In this document: piece after piece, positions 1 to 6,122 of the stretch
Layout: the number at the start of each line of letters is the position of its first letter
Position numbering within the stretch: the stretch's first letter is position 1
Origin: Desulfobacteraceae bacterium UBA5623
GTDB taxonomy: Bacteria; Desulfobacterota; DSM-4660; Desulfatiglandales; Desulfatiglandaceae
Direction of reading: 5' to 3'
DNA: 8,541 nucleotides
Assembly (NCBI GenBank): GCA_002424495.1
Contig: DIKH01000379.1
Coordinates: forward strand, 1-8,541
Position numbers and translations under genes: made by a program
The notes under the pieces: model-generated
What the model was told of the DNA's origin: nothing
The model's input: the letters and a program-made list of their open reading frames with translations, nothing else
Database searches by the model: none

Positions 1-512
1 TCATAGGCCAGGATGGTGGAGGGCAGCATAAGTTGATCAACTATAAAATTCTTTAAGGATTCATCCAGTTGCTGTTTTATCACGTCAAAAGTCTTACCAT
101 CTTCTCTTTCTTCAAGGGTCTCACCAACGCAGACGATTGGGATCAGGCCTAAAACTGCCGCTGCCTTCACCTTCAGATCAATCATTTGGCTGGTTTCATG
201 AAAAATCGCCCTCCTCTCGGAATGTCCCAGGATAACATGTGTGCACCCAGACTCCTGGATCATCCTGCCTGATACCTCTCCGGTAAAGGCGCCGCTCATC
301 TCATAGTGCATATTCTGGGCGGACAGAAAAATCTTTGAATTTCCAATGGCCTTTCTGACAGCTGCAATAGTTGTAAAAGGCGGGGCCACCAGTACGTCCA
401 CTACCTCGATATCACGAATACCTCCCGCAATACCCTCAATTAACGCAACAGCTTCTTTGGCGCTAAGATTCATTTTCCAATTGCCGGCAATTAGAGGTCT
501 TCTCTCAAACAT
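1..512 (-). CDS. tpiA: Triosephosphate isomerase, N-terminal 170 residues (partial, cut by window edge)
   Basis: Encodes the glycolytic/gluconeogenic TIM-barrel enzyme that interconverts dihydroxyacetone phosphate and glyceraldehyde 3-phosphate in the cytoplasm. Reading the minus strand from the ATG at 512-510 gives an uninterrupted 170-residue N-terminal part. It carries the substrate-binding GNWKMN motif (N11, K13) and the electrophile histidine in ILGHSERR (H97); PIVCVGE follows near residues 125-131. The window stops two bases into codon 171, directly after ILAY, where the family has the catalytic glutamate (AYEPVW), so the last third including the phosphate-binding loops is not seen. The start is supported by an AGGAG Shine-Dalgarno sequence about 8 nt upstream and by the usual family N-terminus. 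It is the last gene of the leftward cluster, 177 bp beyond the EIIA-Man gene, so it may have its own promoter. The identity is secure. Confidence 0.96.
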   Translation of the reverse strand, partial: MFERRPLIAGNWKMNLSAKEAVALIEGIAGGIRDIEVVDVLVAPPFTTIAAVRKAIGNSKIFLSAQNMHYEMSGAFTGEVSGRMIQESGCTHVILGHSERRAIFHETSQMIDLKVKAAAVLGLIPIVCVGETLEEREDGKTFDVIKQQLDESLKNFIVDQLMLPSTILAY

Positions 513-689
513 AGTCTTCTCCTGCTCCTGATCAATAAGTAGTGTCTAAACGAAAAGAAGGTTCAGCCTCAATTGTAAATTTTAAATTGTGAATTTTGAA
601 TTCAATAAAGTACATAATTCTAATAGGTTAAAAATTTCAGGCCTGAACAAAAAAACAACGACACTAAGCAGGCACTACTGGACATACTC
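513..689. other. Spacer between EIIA-Man gene and tpiA
   Basis: This 177-bp stretch is AT-rich and shows no open reading frame of note. It contains the tpiA Shine-Dalgarno sequence at its left end, a loose inverted-repeat structure (540-666), a perfect 12-bp palindrome TTCAGGCCTGAA at 636-647, and an AT-rich core with repeated AATT/AAATT words. On the minus strand a run of seven T follows the EIIA-Man stop by about 35 bases, but no GC-rich stem precedes it, so I do not call a terminator. A TAGAAT box lies in the spacer on the minus strand but has no convincing -35 partner. Confidence 0.5.
540..666. repeat. Loose palindromic element with TAGTGTC ends
   Basis: Outer arms TAGTGTC (540-546) and GACACTA (660-666) are exact inverted copies. 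Inner arms GTTCAG (561-566) and CTGAAC (643-648) are also exact inverted copies, and a perfect TTGAATTCAA palindrome (596-605) lies near the centre of symmetry. The arms between these blocks match only loosely. The TA dinucleotides at both ends would fit a target duplication of the Tc1/mariner-IS630 type, so a decayed miniature inverted-repeat element is one reading; a structured leader for tpiA is another. No transposase is present and I cannot count genomic copies. Confidence 0.35.
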
Positions 690-1091
690 CTAATACGATT
701 TCAGCAACTTCCCTGCCAGTGCAATGCCCCTTTTTCCTCCCTCCTGCGCCTTTTCTCCCAGCTCACTCAGTGAAAGCCGTTCCCGGTTTTGCACCACCTC
801 AACGATCATAGGGAGATTTACCCCGGTCAATACCTCAACCATCTCTTCCTTTAAAAAAGAAAGACTCAGATTTGAGGGGGTCCCGCCGAACATGTCCGTA
901 AGGACAAGAACTCCCTGTCCACGGTCAAGAGATCTGATCTCTTCTTCAATGGTCTTTAACAGGCCTTCGCTCTCTGTTACCTGGGTAATGGAAATGGAAC
1001 TTGTGGCATCGAGCTTTCCCATTATAAGTTCCGCAGCGTTTAAAAGCTCTTTCCCAACATCACAGTGTGATATAATTAGTATTCCGATCAT
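690..1091 (-). CDS. PTS EIIA component, mannose/fructose family
   Basis: A 133-residue cytoplasmic EIIA domain of the mannose PTS family, which carries a phosphoryl group on histidine. The N-terminus MIGILIISHCDVGKELL places the phospho-accepting histidine at residue 9. LVLTDMFGGTPSN (about 62-74) is the conserved second motif with D66. The length equals one EIIA domain with no fused IIB. No membrane IIC/IID or IIB gene is in the window, so a regulatory role like that proposed for such lone EIIA proteins beside rpoN/ptsN is more likely than sugar transport; this is inference. The start lies 2 bp after the ptsN stop and has no nearby Shine-Dalgarno sequence, suggesting translational coupling to ptsN. 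In many related clusters rapZ sits between these two genes; here it does not. The 3' end overlaps a possible sigma-54 promoter. Confidence 0.9.
   Translation of the reverse strand: MIGILIISHCDVGKELLNAAELIMGKLDATSSISITQVTESEGLLKTIEEEIRSLDRGQGVLVLTDMFGGTPSNLSLSFLKEEMVEVLTGVNLPMIVEVVQNRERLSLSELGEKAQEGGKRGIALAGKLLKSY
703..718 (-). promoter_or_regulatory. Candidate sigma-54 (-24/-12) promoter inside EIIA-Man 3' end
   Basis: On the minus strand the sequence TGGCAGGGAAGTTGCT fits the RpoN consensus YTGGCACG-N4-TTGCW at 12 of 13 defined positions (one G for C), with the required GG-N10-GC spacing. It points towards the 177-bp spacer and tpiA; the predicted start is near position 692, at the EIIA-Man stop codon. 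It lies in coding sequence (codons for ALAGKLL), so chance cannot be excluded. No activator-binding sites were identified. Confidence 0.35.
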
Positions 1092-1093
1092 AA

Positions 1094-1564
1094 TTATAAA
1101 GGTGTTAATTCCTCATCAGTCTGGATTATTGTCTGGTAGATTTCCTCGCTGCTTTCCGCTTCCATCAATTTTTTGCGAAAAGCACTGCTCTTAAGTATCC
1201 TGGCGATCTTTGCCAATACCTGAATATTGACATCGAAGGAATTGTAAGGGGCAATCAGGAGAAAAAAAAGATAAGTAGGTTGGCCATCAAGGGAATCAAA
1301 ATCAAGCCCATCTTTGCTCCTTCCAAACGAGATTACAGGGTGGGTGATTTCTTTCAGCCTTCCATGCGGTATTGCAACGCCATCACCAATGCCTGTTGTG
1401 CCGAGTTGCTCCCTTTCCATCAGGACCTTGACCAGTGCGTCCTTGTTAACGCTTTTCTCTTGACTGGCTATGGCCCCGGCCAACTCTTCGAGAGAGGCCT
1501 TTTTGTCCCTGGCCTTCAATTCGGGAATAATGCTGTTTTCATTTATTATCTGGGATAGTTTCAT
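1094..1564 (-). CDS. ptsN: Nitrogen-regulatory PTS protein EIIA-Ntr
   Basis: A 156-residue fructose/mannitol-type EIIA domain protein of the nitrogen PTS. It is phosphorylated through EI-Ntr and NPr and acts as a regulator of, for example, potassium handling and sigma-54-linked metabolism in studied proteobacteria. The start MKLSQIINENSII is the standard family N-terminus. The phosphorylation motif is GIGDGVAIPHGR with the acceptor histidine at residue 67. LFFLLIAPYNSFDVNIQVLAKIARIL (about 99-124) is the second conserved block, though the usual family histidine at the start of that block (LLAPxxxxxxHL) is not obvious. The upstream gap to hpf is 67 bp and the Shine-Dalgarno sequence is poor (AAGAG abuts the ATG), yet the start agrees with the family. 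It sits in the typical rpoN-hpf-ptsN order. No EI or NPr gene is visible in the window. Confidence 0.95.
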   Translation of the reverse strand: MKLSQIINENSIIPELKARDKKASLEELAGAIASQEKSVNKDALVKVLMEREQLGTTGIGDGVAIPHGRLKEITHPVISFGRSKDGLDFDSLDGQPTYLFFLLIAPYNSFDVNIQVLAKIARILKSSAFRKKLMEAESSEEIYQTIIQTDEELTPL

Positions 1565-1631
1565 CTCTTATAAACACAATAGCTCTTACATGGATAAATT
1601 CTGATTTATTCGGGATTGCTTGGGGTAAAGA

Positions 1632-2171
1632 CTAATTGACAGGCTCAACAAGTCCCAGATTGCCGTCTGCCCGTTTGTATATGACGTTAATATCCATGGA
1701 GTTGGCATTTCTAAAAACCAGAAAATCCTGTTTCGACATATTGAGCTGCATTGCAGCCTCTTCTGCGTCCATGGGCTTGGCCACCATTTTTTCGACTTCA
1801 ATCACAGGATATTCCATCGAAATGGCGGCGGTTTCCTCTACGTCGTAACCGGAGGCGGCAGTTTCACTCTTCTGGTTTTCAGACCGCCTGTCTCTTATCT
1901 TGGACAAATGCCTTTTGACCTGCTTTTCAATCTTATCCATCACCTGATCAATGGCTGAATACATGTCACCGGTCTCTTCAACCCCCTTGATCCTTGTCCC
2001 GTTTATGGAAAGGGACACATCAGCCTGATGTCTGAATTTTTCCACAGTCAAAACAACATGTGCCTCAACAGGAGAATCCAGATATTTCTTTATCTTTGAA
2101 ACCTTTTCTTCGGCGTATGCCTTTAGACTCTCAATAGGTTCCATATGCCTGAATGTAACTGTGATATCCAT
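1632..2171 (-). CDS. hpf: Ribosome hibernation-promoting factor, long form
   Basis: A 179-residue HPF/RaiA (sigma-54 modulation) protein. Long-form HPF binds the 30S decoding region and dimerises through its C-terminal domain to give inactive 100S ribosomes in stationary phase. Residues 1 to about 97 are the S30AE fold (MDITVTFRHMEP, then a basic helix with EKVSKIKKYL and a second one around DKIEKQVKRHL). A variable linker runs to about residue 118. Residues about 121-178 are the dimerisation domain (YPVIEVEKMVAKPMDAEEAAMQL, FLVFRNANS, NVIYKRADGNLGLVEP). The two-domain length separates it from short Hpf and YfiA of enteric bacteria. The ATG is backed by a purine-rich GAGGGGG about 8 nt upstream. 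It lies 49 bp downstream of rpoN, as in many Proteobacteria, where this family was first named a sigma-54 modulator. Confidence 0.95.
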   Translation of the reverse strand: MDITVTFRHMEPIESLKAYAEEKVSKIKKYLDSPVEAHVVLTVEKFRHQADVSLSINGTRIKGVEETGDMYSAIDQVMDKIEKQVKRHLSKIRDRRSENQKSETAASGYDVEETAAISMEYPVIEVEKMVAKPMDAEEAAMQLNMSKQDFLVFRNANSMDINVIYKRADGNLGLVEPVN

Positions 2172-2220
2172 ATGAATTTCCCCCTCAAATTATGGCTCAA
2201 TTAAAAAGTTAAAAAAGGGT

Positions 2221-3660
2221 CTAATAAGGATTTTTTCTCTTTCTGGAAGGCAAAATACCCATTGACTCCCGATACTTTGCAACGGTTCGACGTGCGACTC
2301 TGATATTGAGCTTTTCCAGGATGCCAACGATCTCCTGATCGCTGTAAGGTTTGCTCATCTTCTCTGATTTTACAATCATTCTGATACGTTCTTTTACGCT
2401 TTCAGAAGCGACGGAATCTCCATCAATCCTGTTGATGGAGCTATTGAAGAAAAACTTCAGCTCGAAGAGCCCCTGGGGCGTATGGACGTATTTATTTGTA
2501 GTCACCCTGCTGACGGTAGATTCATGCATGCCAATGTCTTCAGCCACATCACGCAGGACAAGGGGCTTCAAGGTGGTGATCCCATTGTCGAGGAAATCTC
2601 TCTGGAACCGGACAATGCTCTCTGTCACACGGAATATGGTTCGTTGCCTCTGGTGGATGCTCTTTATCAGCCAGGCTGCTGATCTCATCTTCTCCTGGAT
2701 ATAGGTCTTTACATTTTCTGAAATGTGATCACCGCTCCTAAGGATGTCTTTATAATAACTGCTGATCCGCAGTTTGGGCAATCCGTCCTCGTTCTGTACT
2801 ATTTCGTAATCATCACCTACCTTTATAATATAGATATCCGGGGTTACATAGATTGTCCTTTCATCAGAGTAACCCCTGCCGGGTTTTGGCTCCAATCCCT
2901 GAATAATAGAAACGGCTCCCAGGATATCCGCAATTGATACGGTTAGTGTTTTGGAAATATATTCGTATCTTTTATCCTCAAGGTCTCCCAAGTGATCCAT
3001 AATGATCTTTTCAACGAGGGTCCCGCCAAGGCCCTGGAATCTGGCCTGGATAAGCAAAGACTCCCTTGTGTCATGGGCTGCCACACCAACAGGGTCAAAA
3101 TTCTGAATAAGGCGAAGGGCTTTCTGCACCTTTTCCATGGGGGATCCGGTGATCTCGGCAATCTCCTCCAGACTGATTTCCATAAAACCGTCTTCGTTCA
3201 GGTTCTCAATGATATGAACACCGATTGTCTTTGTTTCATCGTCGGGATTACTCATCCCCAATTGCCACGTTAGGTGGGAATAAAGATTGGTACTTGAAGG
3301 AGTTATAGAGTCAACGGCAGGCATCTCTCTTTCTTCATAGGGGGCCGAGGTCCATTCTGTATTATATTCCGAGAGATAACTTTCCCAGTCAACATCAGAC
3401 GGGGCGCTGTCCTCGACCTTTACCTCTTTCAGTACAGGCAGATCCAACTCTATCTTGTCACGGTCTCCATCATCCCTTGTATCCTCGTCCGATTCACCGG
3501 CGACGCGCTCTTCCAATATCGGGTTTTGTTCTATCTCACCATTGATTGTTTCGAGAAGCTCAAGCCGGGACAGCTGCAAGAGCTTAATAGCCTGCTGCAG
3601 CTGGGGTGTCATAACAAGCTGCTGAGCCAAAGTAAGAGATTGTCTTAACTCTAGTGCCAT
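2221..3660 (-). CDS. rpoN: RNA polymerase sigma-54 factor RpoN
   Basis: A 479-residue sigma-54 that directs RNA polymerase to -24/-12 promoters, which open only with AAA+ activator proteins. All parts are intact. Region I is the Gln/Leu-rich activator-response segment (residues 1-50, LRQSLTLAQQLVMTPQLQQA). Region II is an acidic linker (about 55-110). The core-binding domain spans about 120-300, with NFDPVGVAA near 187-195 and LEPKPGRGY near 256-264. The helix-turn-helix is around 369-391 (LRDVAEDIGMHESTVSRVTTNKY). The signature RpoN box ARRTVAKYRE lies at 456-465, followed by a basic tail. The gene begins 29 bp after lptB. The ATG lacks a strong Shine-Dalgarno sequence, but the N-terminus is the family norm. 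Coupling with lptB and Kdo genes is the classical arrangement, also seen in enteric bacteria. Confidence 0.98.
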   Translation of the reverse strand: MALELRQSLTLAQQLVMTPQLQQAIKLLQLSRLELLETINGEIEQNPILEERVAGESDEDTRDDGDRDKIELDLPVLKEVKVEDSAPSDVDWESYLSEYNTEWTSAPYEEREMPAVDSITPSSTNLYSHLTWQLGMSNPDDETKTIGVHIIENLNEDGFMEISLEEIAEITGSPMEKVQKALRLIQNFDPVGVAAHDTRESLLIQARFQGLGGTLVEKIIMDHLGDLEDKRYEYISKTLTVSIADILGAVSIIQGLEPKPGRGYSDERTIYVTPDIYIIKVGDDYEIVQNEDGLPKLRISSYYKDILRSGDHISENVKTYIQEKMRSAAWLIKSIHQRQRTIFRVTESIVRFQRDFLDNGITTLKPLVLRDVAEDIGMHESTVSRVTTNKYVHTPQGLFELKFFFNSSINRIDGDSVASESVKERIRMIVKSEKMSKPYSDQEIVGILEKLNIRVARRTVAKYRESMGILPSRKRKNPY

Positions 3661-3689
3661 GAACTGCTATACTCGTAAACAATACAGGG

Positions 3690-4418
3690 TCATAGGTTGA
3701 AGTTCTCTCCTAAGTAGACACTACGGGCCAATTCGCTTTGAACGATTTTTTGTGGAGGTCCTTGTTCAATGATCTTTCCCCCATTTATAATATAGGCCCG
3801 CTCACATACATTAAGTGTTTCACGAACATTATGATCAGATATAATAATCCCCAAACCGCGGTCTCTTAGCTGTCTTACGATCTGCTGGATATCGCTTATG
3901 GCAAGGGGATCAATACCAGCAAACGGCTCATCCAAAAGCATAAATCTTGGCTCGGTGACCAGGGCTCGGGTTATTTCAAGCCTTCTGCGCTCTCCTCCGG
4001 AAAGCAGAGATGCCTTTTGTTTGGCCAGATGAGAAATGCCAAGTTCCGCCAAGAGTTTTTCAAGCCGTATCTTTCTCTCATTATGAAAAATAGGCAGAGT
4101 TTCCAATATCGCCAGCAGGTTCTCCTCTACTGTCAGTTTACGGAAGACAGATGGCTCCTGCGCCAGGTAGTTGATGCCTTTTCTCGCCCTCATGAACATA
4201 GGATCATGTGAAATATCTTGTCCGTCAAGAAAAATATGTCCCTTGTCGGGCCGCGTCAGACCCACAAGCATATAAAACGTTGTGGTTTTTCCTGCGCCGT
4301 TTGGGCCAAGAAGCCCTATGATCTCCCCCCTGTTAAGGGTTATGCTAACGTGGTCAACGACAGTCTTTCCATAGTAAATCTTGACCAGGCCCTCTGCCTG
4401 AAGCGTTTCTTTTGACAC
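3690..4418 (-). CDS. lptB: LPS export ABC transporter ATP-binding protein LptB
   Basis: A 242-residue cytoplasmic ATPase that, with LptF/LptG, extracts LPS from the inner membrane and pushes it along the LptC-LptA bridge. Motifs appear in order: Walker A GPNGAGKT (38-45), Q-loop Q87 in YLAQEPSVF, ABC signature LSGGERRR (139-146), Walker B FMLLDEP with D163/E164, D-loop AGIDP, and switch histidine H196 in IISDHN. The YLAQEPSVFRKLTVEEN stretch is characteristic of LptB rather than of branched-chain amino acid ATPases such as LivG/LivF. The start codon is GTG, since no in-frame ATG lies nearby upstream and the family N-terminus fits; the best Shine-Dalgarno candidate (AAAGG) is rather far, about 14 nt away. 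It lies 11 bp after lptA. The membrane partners lptF and lptG are not in the window. Confidence 0.97.
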   Translation of the reverse strand: MSKETLQAEGLVKIYYGKTVVDHVSITLNRGEIIGLLGPNGAGKTTTFYMLVGLTRPDKGHIFLDGQDISHDPMFMRARKGINYLAQEPSVFRKLTVEENLLAILETLPIFHNERKIRLEKLLAELGISHLAKQKASLLSGGERRRLEITRALVTEPRFMLLDEPFAGIDPLAISDIQQIVRQLRDRGLGIIISDHNVRETLNVCERAYIINGGKIIEQGPPQKIVQSELARSVYLGENFNL

Positions 4419-4429
4419 CTTGGCAACAA

Positions 4430-4975
4430 TTACCTTTCTTCGTGTTTGGGGAATATGGTGACACTGACCTTATTATTTTGAGAGCCCTCAACAACGCTTC
4501 GATCTTCTTTTAGGAAGATAGTTATCTGCTCACCCTTTACAAGATCATTGCCCTGTTTCACCTCCGGGTTGCCGGTGAGGACCAGCTTTTCGTCTTCTTT
4601 ATAATAAGTGGCCTTATCTCCCGTCGCCACACCGCCCTTTGCACGATTGATTGTCACCTGCCCTGTGGCGACTATTTTATCAATATTGTTTTTCTTTCCC
4701 CCTGTTTTTTGATCGGCCGGGACATTGAGGTAATAAACAAGCATTTTATCGCAGTCTATGACAAAATCATTATTATTTGCAGTTACATCGCCCGAAAAGG
4801 TCACCATCTTTAGCCCGTTATTTATCTCCACGGTATTTGATTTGATAACTATTGGCTGTTGAGCGGCTTTTTCGTTGCCTTCTACAAAAGATTCCGGCTG
4901 CACAAGCCCAGGCATCAGCAGATGAAAAGAAATGGCTAAACAGAGAAGACTCAAGGGATACTTCATGCCTTTCAT
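4430..4975 (-). CDS. lptA: Periplasmic LPS-transport protein LptA (OstA-like)
   Basis: A 181-residue protein that forms the periplasmic beta-jellyroll bridge carrying LPS from LptC to the outer-membrane LptD. A hydrophobic signal segment spans about residues 5-25 (YPLSLLCLAISFHLLM); no clear AXA cleavage site is visible. The OstA domain runs from about 43 to 172: IVIKSNTVEINNG, then VTFSGDVTANNNDFVIDCDKMLVYY, IVATGQVTINRA, ATGDKATYYKEDEKLVLTGNPEV and GEQITIFL. The repeated G-x-V and tyrosine-rich strands match the family fold. The ATG overlaps the lptC stop by 4 bp (ATGA), indicating translational coupling; a second ATG three codons later is a possible alternative start. A lysine/asparagine-rich insert (about 86-99, ADQKTGGKKNNIDK) lies between strands. 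The lptC-lptA-lptB context settles the identity. Confidence 0.93.
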   Translation of the reverse strand: MKGMKYPLSLLCLAISFHLLMPGLVQPESFVEGNEKAAQQPIVIKSNTVEINNGLKMVTFSGDVTANNNDFVIDCDKMLVYYLNVPADQKTGGKKNNIDKIVATGQVTINRAKGGVATGDKATYYKEDEKLVLTGNPEVKQGNDLVKGEQITIFLKEDRSVVEGSQNNKVSVTIFPKHEER

Positions 4976-5541
4976 TTGGCTATAGCCTCCTTTTCTATTG
5001 TTGCAGTGACGCTTGAGAGAATCTTTAGTGTCTCATTTTTTAAATCAAAAAACAGGCCCTGTCCCTCCACCGTAAAACCAGGACCCATCATCTTTACCGG
5101 TTTATCAGAAGTTATTTTTCCGCTTTTTTCATGTATCAGGAGATGGTCTGCTGTTACCTTAAACCCATTTCCGCTGACCCCCTCCAGGTTCCCCCATAGG
5201 TTTATCTCTCCGGAATCCCTGGAATAGTCTCCCTTTGCGCCGGTCAGTTCCGTGGGTGGTCCATCTTTGGGCTGAACTTTCAGTCGAAACCCCTTAAAAG
5301 AAATCAAGCTTCTATCCCCGGAGGACTTCATCTCCTGGGCGTCTAATGCCCATAATATGCCTTTTTCCGGGTTATCCTGGGCATAGTGAATATCTTTGAG
5401 CATTAGTCCCTCCCCCATGATGATTTCTTTGATAGCGGTCTCACCGCCGCCTTTGCCGGATTTCAAAAGATAAAATGCAACTACTGCCAGGAGCATACCC
5501 AGACCCAGGAGCGGCCAATGTCTTTTAAGTAATATTTTCAT
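4972..5541 (-). CDS. lptC: LPS export system protein LptC
   Basis: A 189-residue bitopic inner-membrane protein that receives LPS from LptB2FG and passes it to LptA. It has one N-terminal transmembrane helix (about 9-26, WPLLGLGMLLAVVAFYLL) preceded by basic residues (KRH), giving a cytoplasmic N-terminus. The periplasmic part is a beta-rich LptC domain (about 45-185) with repeated short strands: GILWALDAQEM, GAKGDYSRDSGEINLWGNLEG, GFKVTADHLLIHEKSGKITSDKPVKM, FTVEGQGLFFDLKNETLKIL. The last two blocks are typical of the family. The start has no Shine-Dalgarno sequence: the bases before the ATG are a run of T. A perfect TATAAT lies just upstream, so a near-leaderless transcript is possible. The stop overlaps lptA by 4 bp. 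Sequence conservation in this family is low, and context contributes strongly to the call. Confidence 0.9.
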   Translation of the reverse strand: MKILLKRHWPLLGLGMLLAVVAFYLLKSGKGGGETAIKEIIMGEGLMLKDIHYAQDNPEKGILWALDAQEMKSSGDRSLISFKGFRLKVQPKDGPPTELTGAKGDYSRDSGEINLWGNLEGVSGNGFKVTADHLLIHEKSGKITSDKPVKMMGPGFTVEGQGLFFDLKNETLKILSSVTATIEKEAIAK

Positions 5542-5552
5542 ATAAAAAAATC

Positions 5553-5582
5553 ATTATATCAGCGCTGTCGTTACACTGCAAA
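5553..5582 (-). promoter_or_regulatory. Possible internal promoter for lptC-lptA-lptB-rpoN
   Basis: On the minus strand, in the 43-bp gap after kdsC, a TTTGCA box (4 of 6 to the -35 consensus) is followed after 18 bp by a perfect TATAAT (plus-strand 5553-5558). A start about 7 bp on would fall roughly 5 nt before the lptC ATG, giving an almost leaderless message. The -35 is weak, so confidence is limited. Confidence 0.33.
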
Positions 5583-5584
5583 GA

Positions 5585-6106
5585 CTATTTTCCGGAAAAC
5601 GCCTCAACTGCCTGGTCCCATACACCCTTGCCCTTTAGAAGCCATTCACACAGTTCTCTCACTGCCCCTCTGCCCCCCCTGTTTTGTGTGACCAGATCCG
5701 CCGCCGCACGGACCTCCTGACAGGCGTCTGCCACGGCAATGCGCAGCCCTGATTCATTAAACATGGCAAGGTCAGGCAGATCATCCCCCATGCAACAGAC
5801 CTCTTCCTTCATCAGTCCCCTTTTACTTATTAATTTTCTGCACAGGTCAGCCTTATCTTCAACGCCCTGATACAGACCAGGGATACCAAGATCCTTTGCC
5901 CTATGCTCAAGGACAACCGACCTCCTGCCGGATACAATAACGATCTCAACATCACCTTGAGCCAGAAGTTTCAGACCCTGGCCGTCTTTGACATCAAATG
6001 ACTTGATCTCTTCTCCCTGGTTATTGATCGTGATCCTTCCGTCTGTAAGTACACCGTCCACGTCCAAAAAGAGCAGCTTAATTCCAACAGCCTTTTTTTG
6101 AATCAT
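5585..6106 (-). CDS. kdsC: 3-deoxy-D-manno-octulosonate 8-phosphate phosphatase KdsC
   Basis: A 173-residue HAD-superfamily phosphatase without a cap domain (C0 class, active as a tetramer in studied homologues). It removes phosphate from Kdo 8-phosphate to give free Kdo. Motif I is LFLDVDGVLTDG with nucleophile D15 and acid/base D17. Motif II is IVIVSGR with S59. The motif III lysine is K85 in QGVEDKAD. Motif IV is CCMGDDLPDL with D108/D109 for magnesium. The C-terminal GGRGAVRELCEWLL (144-157) is a KdsC signature that enters the neighbouring active site. Its place directly after kdsA (16-bp gap) agrees. The start has an AGGA sequence about 10 nt upstream. kdsD, the arabinose 5-phosphate isomerase often found between or beside these genes, is absent here. 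Confidence 0.96.
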   Translation of the reverse strand: MIQKKAVGIKLLFLDVDGVLTDGRITINNQGEEIKSFDVKDGQGLKLLAQGDVEIVIVSGRRSVVLEHRAKDLGIPGLYQGVEDKADLCRKLISKRGLMKEEVCCMGDDLPDLAMFNESGLRIAVADACQEVRAAADLVTQNRGGRGAVRELCEWLLKGKGVWDQAVEAFSGK

Positions 6107-6122
6107 ATCTGAACCGTCCTAT

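Noticed and set aside
346..531. Plus-strand open frame of 61 codons
   Set aside because: It is antisense to the tpiA start region, which has clear GNWKMN and GHSERR motifs; its translation shows no family features.
724..1194. Plus-strand open frame of 156 codons
   Set aside because: It runs opposite the EIIA-Man and ptsN genes, both with intact active-site motifs; it is a reverse-strand shadow rich in Ser/Pro/Arg.
1592..1610. ATAAAT/ATTTAT hairpin between hpf and ptsN
   Set aside because: The stem is six A/T pairs with no following T-run, too weak for an intrinsic terminator, and the genes around it look co-transcribed.
1586..1801. Minus-strand open frame of 71 codons, Trp/Ser-rich
   Set aside because: It overlaps the hpf C-terminal domain in another frame and shows no recognisable family.
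2351..2704. Plus-strand open frame of 117 codons
   Set aside because: It lies wholly antisense to rpoN over the helix-turn-helix and core regions; no motif or ribosome-binding site supports it.
3705..3730. TAGTGTC word in the lptB 3' end like that in the tpiA-spacer repeat
   Set aside because: It encodes the conserved SVYLGE tail of LptB and has no inverted partner nearby, so it is coincidence.
5588..5599. Perfect palindrome TTTTCCGGAAAA at the kdsC 3' end
   Set aside because: It is explained by the last codons (FSGK) of kdsC and has no loop; no regulatory reading is supported.
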